Part shown: positions 18,795-27,875 of the stretch, piece after piece
Position numbering within the stretch: the stretch's first letter is position 1
Layout of the letters: each line of letters opens with the position of its first letter
Assembly: GCA_041399205.1 (NCBI GenBank)
Contig: JAWKTK010000011.1
Location: forward strand, 124,001 to 188,000
Direction of reading: 5' to 3'
Source of the DNA: JAGQOZ01 sp041399205
Lineage (GTDB): Bacteria; Planctomycetota; Planctomycetia; Pirellulales; Pirellulaceae
DNA: 64,000 bases
Position numbers and translations under genes: made by a program
The notes under the pieces: generated by a model
Told to the model about the DNA's origin: nothing
What the model saw: the letters and a program-made list of their open reading frames with translations, nothing else
Databases searched by the model: none

Positions 18795-19220
18795 CTATGA
18801 TTCGCTGGATTCGCCTGCCGAACCACCTTCACCTTCGGCCGAAGCAGCTTCATCGGCAGGCGCTTCCGCAACCGGTTCTTCCTTCTTGGGCAGTTCGATC
18901 TTGGTAGGCGGAGGCGCTTCGGGGCGAATATTTAACCGATCCAAAGCCGCCTTTTGTGCATCCAAATGAGTGCCGTTGGTGCCATACTTCTTGATCAGCA
19001 CCTTCATCTTGTCTGATGGCTGAGCACCGACGCCTAGCCAATAATCAATCCGTTCGCTCTTCAAGATCGCGCGTGCGTCGGTTTCCTTCACCATCGGGTC
19101 ATAGAATCCCAATTCTTCGATCACACGACCATCTCGAGGCGAACGAGTGTCCATGGCGCAAACGCGATAAAATGGACGGTGGGTTCTACCCATTCGCTTC
19201 AGTCGAATCTTTACTGCCAC
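18795..19220 (-). CDS. rpsP: 30S ribosomal protein S16
   Basis: A 141-residue S16 starting MAVKIRLKRMGRTHRPFYRV, with DGRVIEELGFYDP and SERIDYWLGVGAQPSD. The core ends near residue 100. A Pro/Lys/Glu/Ala-rich tail of about 40 residues follows, ending EGEGGSAGESSES; such acidic extensions are seen in some lineages. It lies downstream of ffh and upstream of trmD. Confidence 0.97.
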   Translation of the reverse strand: MAVKIRLKRMGRTHRPFYRVCAMDTRSPRDGRVIEELGFYDPMVKETDARAILKSERIDYWLGVGAQPSDKMKVLIKKYGTNGTHLDAQKAALDRLNIRPEAPPPTKIELPKKEEPVAEAPADEAASAEGEGGSAGESSES

Positions 19221-19347
19221 AATACGTTCTCCGAAAACTCTCTATTTAGCTCAGATAATCTAGAAATATCAAAATGTTTTGGAAAGGTCGGTAGCCCCAG
19301 AAAATGCCCAAATCGCACACTTTCTGGCGAAAACAACCTATTCTTTG

Positions 19348-20814
19348 CTATTTTCCTCGTTTGCGACGCCGCAGTTCTCGATCCCGCTCTTTCTTCAATT
19401 TTGCTCGCTCTTTGGGAGTCAATCGCTTGCCGGTCCCCTTCTTTTGCTTGGCCAAGGCCCCACCGCCGTCCAACATGCCGCCTCGTTGCAGTTCTTGGAC
19501 CATCTTCATTCGGTTGCCTATGCCTTGCCCGGCCATGTTTTTCATAATGGAGGCCATGGCGTCGAACTGCTTTATCAGCTCGTTGACTTCGTTGTGCTGA
19601 ACTCCGGCCCCCTTAGCAATACGCTGACGACGGCTCTGGTCAATCACCTTGGGATTGCGACGCTCTTCTGGCGTCATGGAGTCAATGATACCGAACAGAC
19701 GCTTTATGTCCTTTTCTGCGTCTACTTGGTCCATCATCCCCTTCAGTTCGCCCATGCCGGGCATCAAGCCCACCATTTTCTGCATGAGGCCCGGTTTGGC
19801 AATTTGTGCTAGCTGCTTGCGGAAATCCTCCAGCGTGAACTGGCCCTTCTGAAGCCGTTCTTCGGCCAGCCGCATTTCATCCTGGTCAAATTCGGTCTGG
19901 GCGGTGCGAACAATCTCCATGACGTCGCCCATGCCCAAAATTCGTCCGGCCATGCCTTCGGGCCGAAACGGTTCGAGCGACTCCAGCTGTTCGCCCGTAC
20001 CAATGAATTTGATGGGGACGCCGGTAACTTGCTTGACAGAAAGGACCGCACCGCCTCGAGCGTCACCGTCCAGCTTGGTCAGAATCACGCCGTCCAGCTC
20101 TAACGCTTCATTAAACGCTTTGGCGCTGTTGACGGCATCCTGCCCCGTCATGCCGTCCACTACCAAGAATGCTTGATCCGGACTGACTTTCTGGTCAATC
20201 CGCTTCAATTGATCCATTAGCTCTTGGTCAATGGCCAACCGACCAGCCGTGTCCAGGATCAAGACGTCTACGCCCGCCGATTTGGCTTCTTTGACCGCGT
20301 TTTGGCAGACTTTGACCGGGTCTGCTTCTCCCTGTTGCGAATAGACCGGGACCGAAAGCTGGTCACCAATCACATGCAATTGCTCAATCGCCGCCGGACG
20401 CTGCAAGTCCGCTGCGGCTAGCATCGCCTTTTTGTTTTCTTTTTGAATTAAACGAGCCAGTTTGCCGCAAGTGGTTGTTTTACCCGAACCCTGCAAACCG
20501 CACATCATGATAATGGTCGGTTGTTTGGTTACGGCAATTGACGAATCGACTGGTCCCATGACGCGAACCAGTTCGTCGTGCACAATCCCTACTAATTGCT
20601 GGCCGGGATCGAGCGAATCGAGCACTTTTTGGCCCAGTGCTTGTTCGGTGACGTTGGTCATGAACGATTTGACCACGTCATAGCTGACGTCGGCTTCCAG
20701 CAGCGATTGTTCGACCAGACCCAGGCCTTCGCGCATATTTGCTTCGGTCAACTTCCCTTTACCGCGAAGCGATTTCAACGCCGATTTCAGCCCGTCCTGA
20801 AGTGATTCAAACAT
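19348..20814 (-). CDS. ffh: signal recognition particle protein Ffh
   Basis: A 488-residue SRP GTPase. From ATG 20814 ([20 protein letters not shown]) it has the N domain, then the G domain with [38 protein letters not shown] and [12 protein letters not shown], then the Met-rich M domain with MMGMMPGMG-like sequence ([10 protein letters not shown]) and a basic tail. It targets nascent membrane and exported proteins to FtsY/Sec. A 51-residue upstream extension to 20967 is atypical and rejected. It heads the rpsP-trmD-rplS group on the same strand. Confidence 0.98.
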   Translation of the reverse strand: MFESLQDGLKSALKSLRGKGKLTEANMREGLGLVEQSLLEADVSYDVVKSFMTNVTEQALGQKVLDSLDPGQQLVGIVHDELVRVMGPVDSSIAVTKQPTIIMMCGLQGSGKTTTCGKLARLIQKENKKAMLAAADLQRPAAIEQLHVIGDQLSVPVYSQQGEADPVKVCQNAVKEAKSAGVDVLILDTAGRLAIDQELMDQLKRIDQKVSPDQAFLVVDGMTGQDAVNSAKAFNEALELDGVILTKLDGDARGGAVLSVKQVTGVPIKFIGTGEQLESLEPFRPEGMAGRILGMGDVMEIVRTAQTEFDQDEMRLAEERLQKGQFTLEDFRKQLAQIAKPGLMQKMVGLMPGMGELKGMMDQVDAEKDIKRLFGIIDSMTPEERRNPKVIDQSRRQRIAKGAGVQHNEVNELIKQFDAMASIMKNMAGQGIGNRMKMVQELQRGGMLDGGGALAKQKKGTGKRLTPKERAKLKKERDRELRRRKRGK

Positions 20815-20948
20815 CCGTCGTGAAAACTCGTTAAAAGATCTTGGCCACCGACAACAGCCGGCGGCAGGCCACCCCCACTGAACGAGGGCATTCATTTGCG
20901 AATCCCACAGTCTACAGGACAACTGCCAGCTTTGTAAATGCTGCGATT

Positions 20949-20989
20949 TTTGCAGCTCGGTAGACACGAAACGGTGGCCGAGCTACAAA
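20949..20989. repeat. short intergenic palindrome
   Basis: Arms TTTGCAGCTCGG (20949-20960) and CCGAGCTACAAA (20978-20989) pair with one mismatch. It lies between the divergent ffh and phosphatase-like genes, so it is not simply a terminator; it may be a dispersed palindromic repeat. Confidence 0.6.
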
Positions 20990-21087
20990 ATTGTTCAACA
21001 GACTACGCGGCTGATGGCGAGGCATAACGGTCGATTCGGAATTGTGCTTGAATCAATCGTCATTTGTTCCGTTTCCGGAAGGCTACC

Positions 21088-22203
21088 ATGCGTCTAATCT
21101 ATCTGTATTCGATCTTGGTCTTTGTCATATTGCCAAGTTCCATTGGCGTGATGGCCCAGGAAGCGGTGGCGGAAAGGCTGCTGCTGGTCACGTTGGACGG
21201 ACTCCGTTGGCAAGAGCTGTTTACCGGCGCGGACGCTCGGCTGATGACCAAAGACGGTGGAAACGTCAACGACGAGGATGCGTTGCGGAATCGCTTCTTT
21301 CGCGATTCGCCAGAAGAACGCCGAATAGCACTCATGCCGTTTTTTTGGAATTCGATGGCTGCCCAAGGTCAAGTCTTTGGCGATCCCGACCACGATAGTT
21401 CCGTGACCGTTACCAATGGGCACTTTTTTTCGTACCCCGGTTACAACGAAATCCTGTCCGGCATCGGTGATCCAGCCATCGATTCCAATGACAAGAATCC
21501 CAATCCCAATGTCTCCGTGCTGGAATTTTTGCACAACAAGTCGAATTTTGCCGGCCAAGTTTTTGCCTTCGGATCGTGGGATGTGTTTCCGTTTATTCTG
21601 AACGAAGGTCGTAGCGGAATTCCGGTTAATGCCGGATGGGAACCGTTGAACGAAGGTCATGATTCCGATTCGCTGGAACGACTGGACGCCATCGCCAAAG
21701 AATTGCCGGCTGTCTGGCCTTCGGTTCGCTACGACATTTTCACGCTGGAAGGCGCACTCCACTGTCTGCGCACCCAGAAGCCGAAAATCTTGTACGTGGC
21801 ACTCGGTGAAACCGACGATTGGGCACATGAAGGTCGATACGATCTGTATCTAGACAGCGCGAACCGAAACGACCGCTACATCCAAAGACTCTGGCAAGCC
21901 GCCCAAGCGATGCCCGAATTCGCCAACAAGACGGCATTGATCTTGACGACGGATCATGGTCGAGGTGACGGGCGAGAAGGCTGGAAGAGCCACGGCGTGG
22001 ACTATCCTGGTTCGGACAAAATGTGGATTGCTGTCATGGGCCCCGGCATAAAGTCGCTTGGCGTGCGAAACTCTGTGCATGTCACTCAAGCACAAGTGGC
22101 CGCGACGGTTGCCAAACTATTGGGCCATGATTTTTCCGTCACCAACCAAAACGTCGCACCGCCATTGCCGTTGGCACCCGTCGTTGTGGAGGACAACCAA
22201 TGA
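21088..22203 (+). CDS. exported alkaline-phosphatase-superfamily protein
   Basis: About 371 residues with an N-terminal signal peptide (MRLIYLYSILVFVILPSS...AQ). GGAAGG lies 6 nt before ATG 21088, which decides this start over 21064. Superfamily metal-site motifs are visible: LLLVTLDGLRWQELF (first Asp), FSYPGYNEIL around the expected Ser/Thr nucleophile, ALGETDDWAHEG, and LILTTDHGRGDG (Asp-His pair). It therefore probably hydrolyses or transfers a phosphate or sulfate ester in the periplasm; the substrate is unknown. Its stop overlaps the next gene's start as ATGA. Confidence 0.83.
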   Translation: MRLIYLYSILVFVILPSSIGVMAQEAVAERLLLVTLDGLRWQELFTGADARLMTKDGGNVNDEDALRNRFFRDSPEERRIALMPFFWNSMAAQGQVFGDPDHDSSVTVTNGHFFSYPGYNEILSGIGDPAIDSNDKNPNPNVSVLEFLHNKSNFAGQVFAFGSWDVFPFILNEGRSGIPVNAGWEPLNEGHDSDSLERLDAIAKELPAVWPSVRYDIFTLEGALHCLRTQKPKILYVALGETDDWAHEGRYDLYLDSANRNDRYIQRLWQAAQAMPEFANKTALILTTDHGRGDGREGWKSHGVDYPGSDKMWIAVMGPGIKSLGVRNSVHVTQAQVAATVAKLLGHDFSVTNQNVAPPLPLAPVVVEDNQ

Positions 22204-22685
22204 TTACCCCAAGACTTCTCTACTGCTTGCGGAGCAATCACCATGCAGGTTCCGTCCAAAGAATCATCGTCGTGACCATCCTCTGCTGTGTAGCTGGCAC
22301 CGATTGGAGCACACGTAGTTTTGCAGGCGAACCAAAGATCATTCCAGTAACGGAAGCATCAGCTCAGATCGGCAAGGGCGAAGTCCAAATACGGATGGTG
22401 GTCCAACAAGCGAAAGACCGAATGGAAAAACGCGGCGTTGTCTATCTGGATTCGCACAAGGATTTCAACAGCCTCGACAATCTGGGCGTGGCCCTTTCCA
22501 GTACCGTGGCGAACGAACTGAAAGAAGTTTTGGCTGTCTCCGATCTGGCCGCCTTTCTCAAGGGGAAGACAATCGTGGTGACGGGGCCCATCATGAAACT
22601 GGAAACTAGAATCTATCTGCCCGTCCTTTCCATGAAGCAGATTGAAATCGAATCTCGCGAGACAAGCATCCCGGAATCAGACTAA
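22200..22685 (+). CDS. small exported protein, probable OB-fold
   Basis: A 161-residue protein with an N-terminal hydrophobic signal-like segment (residues 21-43). The body has a five-strand-like pattern: VTEASAQIGKGEVQIRMVV, GVVYLDSHKDFNSLDNLGVAL (first part GVVYLDSHKDF), LKGKTIVVTGPIMK and LSMKQIEIES, which resembles nucleic-acid-type OB folds adapted for export. Its ATG overlaps the stop of the phosphatase-like gene (ATGA), so the two are coupled and probably act together. Function unknown. Confidence 0.72.
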   Translation: MITPRLLYCLRSNHHAGSVQRIIVVTILCCVAGTDWSTRSFAGEPKIIPVTEASAQIGKGEVQIRMVVQQAKDRMEKRGVVYLDSHKDFNSLDNLGVALSSTVANELKEVLAVSDLAAFLKGKTIVVTGPIMKLETRIYLPVLSMKQIEIESRETSIPESD

Positions 22686-24140
22686 GGTGTATCGCATGCC
22701 GACCCGTGTCGTCAACGAAACCGTGCATCATCTTTTCGAGCACGTCAGGCATGGATTCCGGCTGCTGCTGCAATTGCTGCGATCCGTTCGACTACTCTCG
22801 CTCCTCACGAGCCTTGTTCGTAGTCCCGCTTTGTTCGTAGTCCCGCCTTTAGGCGAAACAGCACGGAACGACGATTCCGCCTAAAGGCGGGACTACGAAC
22901 GACCTTGAATGCAAAACGAAATATCGCAACCGTGAATAAACGCAATACGCAAGCGAAACGAACAGTGAGTCACGCGATTCTGGTATTTCGATTGATTTTT
23001 CTCAATGTATTTTCATTTGTATTTTTCAATTTGATTTTCAATTTGTATTTGCAATCCGGCCAGTCGTTGTACCTGTTTACGTCCCGTCTTGTTCGTAGTC
23101 CCGCCTTTAGGCAAACAGCACGGAACGACGATTCGCCTAAAGGCGGACACACAACCGGAATGCAAAACGAAATACGCAACCGTGAATGCAAAACGCAATA
23201 CGCAAGGCGCAAAACGAACAGTGAGTCACACGCGAATTCTGCGTATTTCGATTGCATTTTCATTTCATTTGTATTTTTCATTTGATTTGCAATCCGGCCA
23301 TCGTTGGTCTGCATAAAAAGTTACGTCCGCCTGTAGTCCGCTTGAACACCGAACGACGATTCCGCCTAAGGCGGACTACGAACGACCGTGAATGCAAAAC
23401 GAAATACGCAACCGTGAATGCAAAACGCAATACGCAAGTTGACGCAAGAAACTGAACAGTGAGCGTCACACGCGAATTCTGCGTATTTCGATTTGCATTT
23501 TTCAATTTTCAATTTGTATTTTTTCAATTTGATTTTGCAATCCGGCCAGTCGTTGGCCTGCACCTAACGAAAGTTTACGTCCCGTCTTGTTCGTAGTCCC
23601 GCCTTTAGGCGGAAGCAGAACGGAACGACGATTCCGCCTAAAGGCGGGACTACGAACGACCGTGAATGCAAAACGAAAATACGCAACCGTGAATGCAAAA
23701 CGAAATACGCAACCGTGAATGCAAAACGCAATACGCAAGTTGACGCAAGAAACTGAACAGTGAGCGTCACACGCGAATTCTGCGTATTTCGATTTGCATT
23801 TTTATTTGCAATTTTATTTTTCAATTTGTATTTTGCAATCCGGCCAGTCGTTGGCCTGCACCTAACGAAAGTTTACGTCCCGCCTTGTTCGTAGTCCCGC
23901 CTTTAGGCGAAACAGCACGGAACGACGATTCCGCCTAAGGCGGGACTACGAACGACCGTGAATGCAAAACGAAAATACGCTGCACTTCTTTCGTGCAGTT
24001 TCGGACGGCTAGCACGCCAGATGCTGTCGCACGCAAACGGCATTTTCGATGTTTCTACCTTGACGAATTCTGACCACGTGAATACCTTCCGCGTGAATTT
24101 CGTTTGACAGTCTGTCTTTATCCGCGAAGAAGTCCCGCCC
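22686..24140. other. 1.45-kb non-coding region dominated by tandem repeats
   Basis: No credible gene; short reading frames here are translations of repeats. The repeats cover about 22816-23985. The last 150 nt (23990-24140) are unique and should contain the promoter of the secretin gene. Confidence 0.8.
22816..23985. repeat. degenerate tandem array of 240-300-bp units with nested inverted repeats
   Basis: The anchor GCAATCCGGCCA recurs at about 23051, 23290, 23537 and 23834. Each unit has (a) a hairpin of TAGTCCCGCCTTTAGGC and GCCTAAAGGCGGGACTA, (b) one to three copies of GTGAATGCAAAACG(A/C)AATACGCAA, (c) the near-complement TGCGTATTTCGATTTGCATTT, and (d) an AT-rich tract of repeated CAATTTGTATTTTTC. 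Elements b and c can pair to form a second long stem. Copies differ by many small insertions and deletions. The hairpin core reappears at 44625-44708. Confidence 0.9.
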
Positions 24141-27100
24141 ATGATCGGAAAACTAGGGTCCACGCGAATCGCCGTGTTGTTGCTGTGCAGCGTATTGGTT
24201 CCCAGTTCGTTGCTGTTCGGCCAATCGACTGGTTCAGCGTACGAATCGATTGCATGCCAAAATCGGCGTCCATCCGAATTGCAGCCGATGCTGTTGGACT
24301 TGTTGCCTAAGGACGGTTCGGTGCATTTGGTGGCCGACGATGGTAGTGGTCAAATCCTGATCAAGGCGAACGCAGATGATTTGCGGACCGCTCGCAGCGC
24401 GATCGCTCGGCTCGACCGACGGCCGGAAGCGAGCTTAACTGCGGGTGATTCGAACCTTGCCTTTCGCGAGCCAGTTCGTTCGGCGCAGTTGGCTCGGCCA
24501 TTGTCTTCGTTCGAATCCAACGGTTCGAATTCCGCAATCACTAGGCCAACAACGGCGGCACCGGCAGCCAGGCCACTGGACAACAATTCGGTCAGCCGAT
24601 TTGTGGCGTTGCCCGCAGATGCGGCGGCCATCGAACAACGGTTTCAGTCGTTGCTAGGCCAGCGTTTGAATCATATCGCCCACGACAATATTTATCTATT
24701 AACCACCGCTGCCGGTGAAACCATTGAATTTGAATTCGACCATCGACGACGAGGCGTCTTGGTGACCGCTCGCGCGGCGCTCGTTGATCAAGCGGCTCGT
24801 TTGCTGCAAGCAGTTGCGCCAACCGCCGAAGCCGATTCGCGCACTGCGGTCGTTTCGATCGAACGGACGGATCCGTATCGGCTAAGAGAAGCGATCGAAG
24901 CTTACCGAGGCCAAAACGGCAGTGACCAACGCTTGTCACCGGCAGGTTCGAATCGAACGAACCAACCCAATCCTAATCAAAGCAGCCAAGTCCTAGCTCC
25001 GGGCAGCGGCTTGGCGTTGGTCAACTATCTGTTCCAGGACCAAAACGCAGAAGCATCCACAGCCGACTCGAACGAACCCGCCGCAACCTCGCCGGCTGCG
25101 GCCACCACGCCCGGCGGTTTGGACGTGGATGTGGAAGTGGAAACGTTGCCGGATTTGGATGTAATTATTCTTCGCGGCCGCAACCGAGACGTGCGGAAGC
25201 TGACAGAAATTATCCAAGAATTGGAACGGTTGAGCCGCGAGACTCAGCCGGCCATTCGCATTGTTCAATTGCAACATGCCCAAAGTGAAGCGATCGCCAC
25301 GATTGTGGAAGGCGTGCAAGAAGACCTGACAGGCCGGCGGCAAGGCCGAGTGAGCGTGACGCCGTTGGTGAAGCCGAATGCATTGCTGCTGATTGGTTGG
25401 GGTGACGCGATCGAGTCCGTAGTGGAATTAATTCAGAAACTCGACACACCCGTAGCGCCGGAAACGCAATTCCAAGTCTTTCGGCTGCGCAGTGCGAACG
25501 CCACGATTGCTCAGACCGCGGTCACTCAGTTTTTTGCGAACCGCACCGGGCTCGGTCCCAAAGTTCAGGCCTTGGCAGATATTCAATCCAATTCGCTGAT
25601 TGTGTACGCTTCGCCTCGAGACATGCAGGAAGTACAACGTTTGGTCGAATCGATCGATTCGCCGGCCAGTGGCATGGTGAATCGAGCGGAAGTGGTGCCG
25701 CTGAAGAATTCGCTGGCGACGGATTTGGCAGCCACCTTGCAGACTGCCATTCAATCAACGGACGGCGCAGGACAACCGACTGGCGTGCTGGAATTATTGA
25801 CCGTGGATGCGGCGGGCGAGCAGTTGATTCGATCGGGAATTTTGTCTCGAGTGAAAATCACGGCGAACGCTCGGAACAATTCGCTGATCATCAGTGGTCC
25901 CAAAGAAACAGTGCCGATGATTCGCGCGTTGATCAATGAACTCGATTCGCCCGGCGCGGTCGCGCAGATCAAAGTCTTCCGGATTCTGAACGGTGACGCC
26001 ACCAGTCTCGTGCAGATGTTGCGTTCGCTGCTGCCGACGCAAACGGGAGCGAACATTGGTCCTCAGCTGCCCACGGCGGACGGCGATACTTCGTTGGCGC
26101 CGCTGCGTTTTGCGGTCGACAACCGGACCAACAGTATTATCGCCACGGGCGGCGCGGGAGACTTGGAAATTGTTCAGGCGTTGCTGCTTCGCTTGGACGA
26201 AAAAGATATTGCCGAACGGCGGAACGAAGTTTATCGGCTGAAGAACGCGCCGGCGATTGACGTGGCAGCCGCGATTAACGAATTCCTGCGAAGTGAACGC
26301 ATTGTTTCGCAAGCAGCGCCCGGCGTGCAAAATCCGTTTGAACAGATTGAAAAAGAAGTGGTGGTGGTGCCCGAACCGGTTCGCAACACCTTGATCATCA
26401 GCGCCACGCCTCGTTACTTTGACGAAATTGAACGTCTGGTCCAAGAACTGGATCAAGAGCCGCCACAAGTGATGATCCAAGTGCTGATTGCGGAAATCAC
26501 GCTGGGCAGCCAGACCGAGTTTGGTGTTGAACTGGGGCTGCAAGATTCCGTGTTGTTTGATCGTGGACTATTGGAGAATATTTTCTATCGAACCACATCG
26601 ACACAAACGTCTACTCCAGCTGGAATTGTAACGACAACCGATCAGATCATCGAAGCGGCTGAAAACACACCTGGTTTCAACTTCAACAACCAACCGTTGG
26701 GCAACAGCGGCAGTACCAAGGCGCTGCAGAATTCTGATCGAGTGGGATCGCAGGGCTTATCCAGTTTTGCGGTAGGACGAGTGAATTCGGAGTTGGGTTT
26801 TGGCGGTTTGGTGTTGTCGGCCAGTAGTGATAGTGTGAGCGTATTGCTGCGAGCGTTGCAGGAATCGCGAAGATTGGACGTGCTGAGTCGACCTCAGATT
26901 CGAACCTTGGACAATCAAACGGCCTTCATTCAAGTGGGTCAACGCGTGCCAAGAATTGTACAATCGAACGTCACGGACGGTGGTCGGCAAACCAACGAAG
27001 TGGCGTTGGAAAACGTCGGTTTGATTCTGGGCGTGACGCCTCGGATCAGTCCCGCGGGCACAGTGGTGATGGAGATTGACGCGGAAAAATCTTCGTTAGG

Positions 27101-27875
27101 GCCCGAAGCCGAAGGGATTCCGGTTTCGTTTGCACCGGACGGAAGTGCCATTCGTTCGCCTCGAATCGATACGACCACGGCTCAGGCTACGGTTAGCGCT
27201 TCCAGCGGTGAAACGATTATTCTGGGCGGACTGATCACTAAGGAAACGCAAGCGATCACTCGCCGAGTACCTTATCTTTCGGACATTCCGTTGTTAGGTA
27301 ATGCGTTTCGGTTTGATTCCAGCGCGCATCGCCGCAAAGAGCTGCTGATTGTGTTGACGCCGCATGTGATTCGCAGTCCGGAAGATTCCGAGCGAATTAA
27401 TCAGATTGAAATGGCTCGCATGTCTTGGTGTGCGGCCGATGTGTTTGAAGTGCACGGTGACATGGGATTGTCATCGCAAATGACCATGTTTGACGAATCA
27501 GCTCCGGCAGTGATCTATCCGCACGAGAATCCTCGAGGAGTGCCTTCGCCCGTGGAAGCTCCGGGCCTGGAAGCGATGCCTCCCGGTGAATACGAAATTC
27601 CCAGTCCGGTTCCTTCGCCCACGCCGTTCGGTTCGCTGAATGGACCAAGAGGTGACGGCGTTGATGGGCGGCAGGCGGACAGTCGGCAGGTTCGCGCAGA
27701 CGCGATTCAGGACGAACGCATCGCGCCCACTCGTTATGCAACCGAATACCAACCGAACGATACGCGAGCGAACCGATACGGACAAACGCCCATTGACTAC
27801 ACGCAATACATTGTGCCATCCGCGGACCAGCAGCAGACAGCAACCATCGGGCGGCGGTCGGACGCATCGCGATGA
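24141..27875 (+). CDS. very large secretin (GspD/PilQ family) outer-membrane channel
   Basis: A 1,244-residue exported protein with a signal peptide (about residues 1-28). Repeated secretin N-type modules follow, each ending like NSLIVYASPRDMQEVQRLVESID or NTLIISATPRYFDEIERLV (shown only in part: NSLIVYASPRD, NTLIISATPRY); I count five to six between about 60 and 780. The secretin core spans about 780-1090 with RPQIRTLDNQTAFIQVGQ, VGLILGVTPRIS and SGETIILGGLI, then VPYLSDIPLLGNAFRF. A 150-residue Pro/Arg-rich tail ends the protein. No other secretion or pilus gene adjoins it. It couples by ATGA to the next gene. Confidence 0.92.
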   Translation: MIGKLGSTRIAVLLLCSVLVPSSLLFGQSTGSAYESIACQNRRPSELQPMLLDLLPKDGSVHLVADDGSGQILIKANADDLRTARSAIARLDRRPEASLTAGDSNLAFREPVRSAQLARPLSSFESNGSNSAITRPTTAAPAARPLDNNSVSRFVALPADAAAIEQRFQSLLGQRLNHIAHDNIYLLTTAAGETIEFEFDHRRRGVLVTARAALVDQAARLLQAVAPTAEADSRTAVVSIERTDPYRLREAIEAYRGQNGSDQRLSPAGSNRTNQPNPNQSSQVLAPGSGLALVNYLFQDQNAEASTADSNEPAATSPAAATTPGGLDVDVEVETLPDLDVIILRGRNRDVRKLTEIIQELERLSRETQPAIRIVQLQHAQSEAIATIVEGVQEDLTGRRQGRVSVTPLVKPNALLLIGWGDAIESVVELIQKLDTPVAPETQFQVFRLRSANATIAQTAVTQFFANRTGLGPKVQALADIQSNSLIVYASPRDMQEVQRLVESIDSPASGMVNRAEVVPLKNSLATDLAATLQTAIQSTDGAGQPTGVLELLTVDAAGEQLIRSGILSRVKITANARNNSLIISGPKETVPMIRALINELDSPGAVAQIKVFRILNGDATSLVQMLRSLLPTQTGANIGPQLPTADGDTSLAPLRFAVDNRTNSIIATGGAGDLEIVQALLLRLDEKDIAERRNEVYRLKNAPAIDVAAAINEFLRSERIVSQAAPGVQNPFEQIEKEVVVVPEPVRNTLIISATPRYFDEIERLVQELDQEPPQVMIQVLIAEITLGSQTEFGVELGLQDSVLFDRGLLENIFYRTTSTQTSTPAGIVTTTDQIIEAAENTPGFNFNNQPLGNSGSTKALQNSDRVGSQGLSSFAVGRVNSELGFGGLVLSASSDSVSVLLRALQESRRLDVLSRPQIRTLDNQTAFIQVGQRVPRIVQSNVTDGGRQTNEVALENVGLILGVTPRISPAGTVVMEIDAEKSSLGPEAEGIPVSFAPDGSAIRSPRIDTTTAQATVSASSGETIILGGLITKETQAITRRVPYLSDIPLLGNAFRFDSSAHRRKELLIVLTPHVIRSPEDSERINQIEMARMSWCAADVFEVHGDMGLSSQMTMFDESAPAVIYPHENPRGVPSPVEAPGLEAMPPGEYEIPSPVPSPTPFGSLNGPRGDGVDGRQADSRQVRADAIQDERIAPTRYATEYQPNDTRANRYGQTPIDYTQYIVPSADQQQTATIGRRSDASR

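Noticed and set aside
18713..18871. 53-residue N-terminal extension of TrmD
   Set aside because: It overlaps the rpsP coding region; the family start is MRFDIVTLFPEMF.
22905..23824. several 60-126-residue reading frames
   Set aside because: They translate the tandem-repeat units, vary with each indel and share no consistent start or family.
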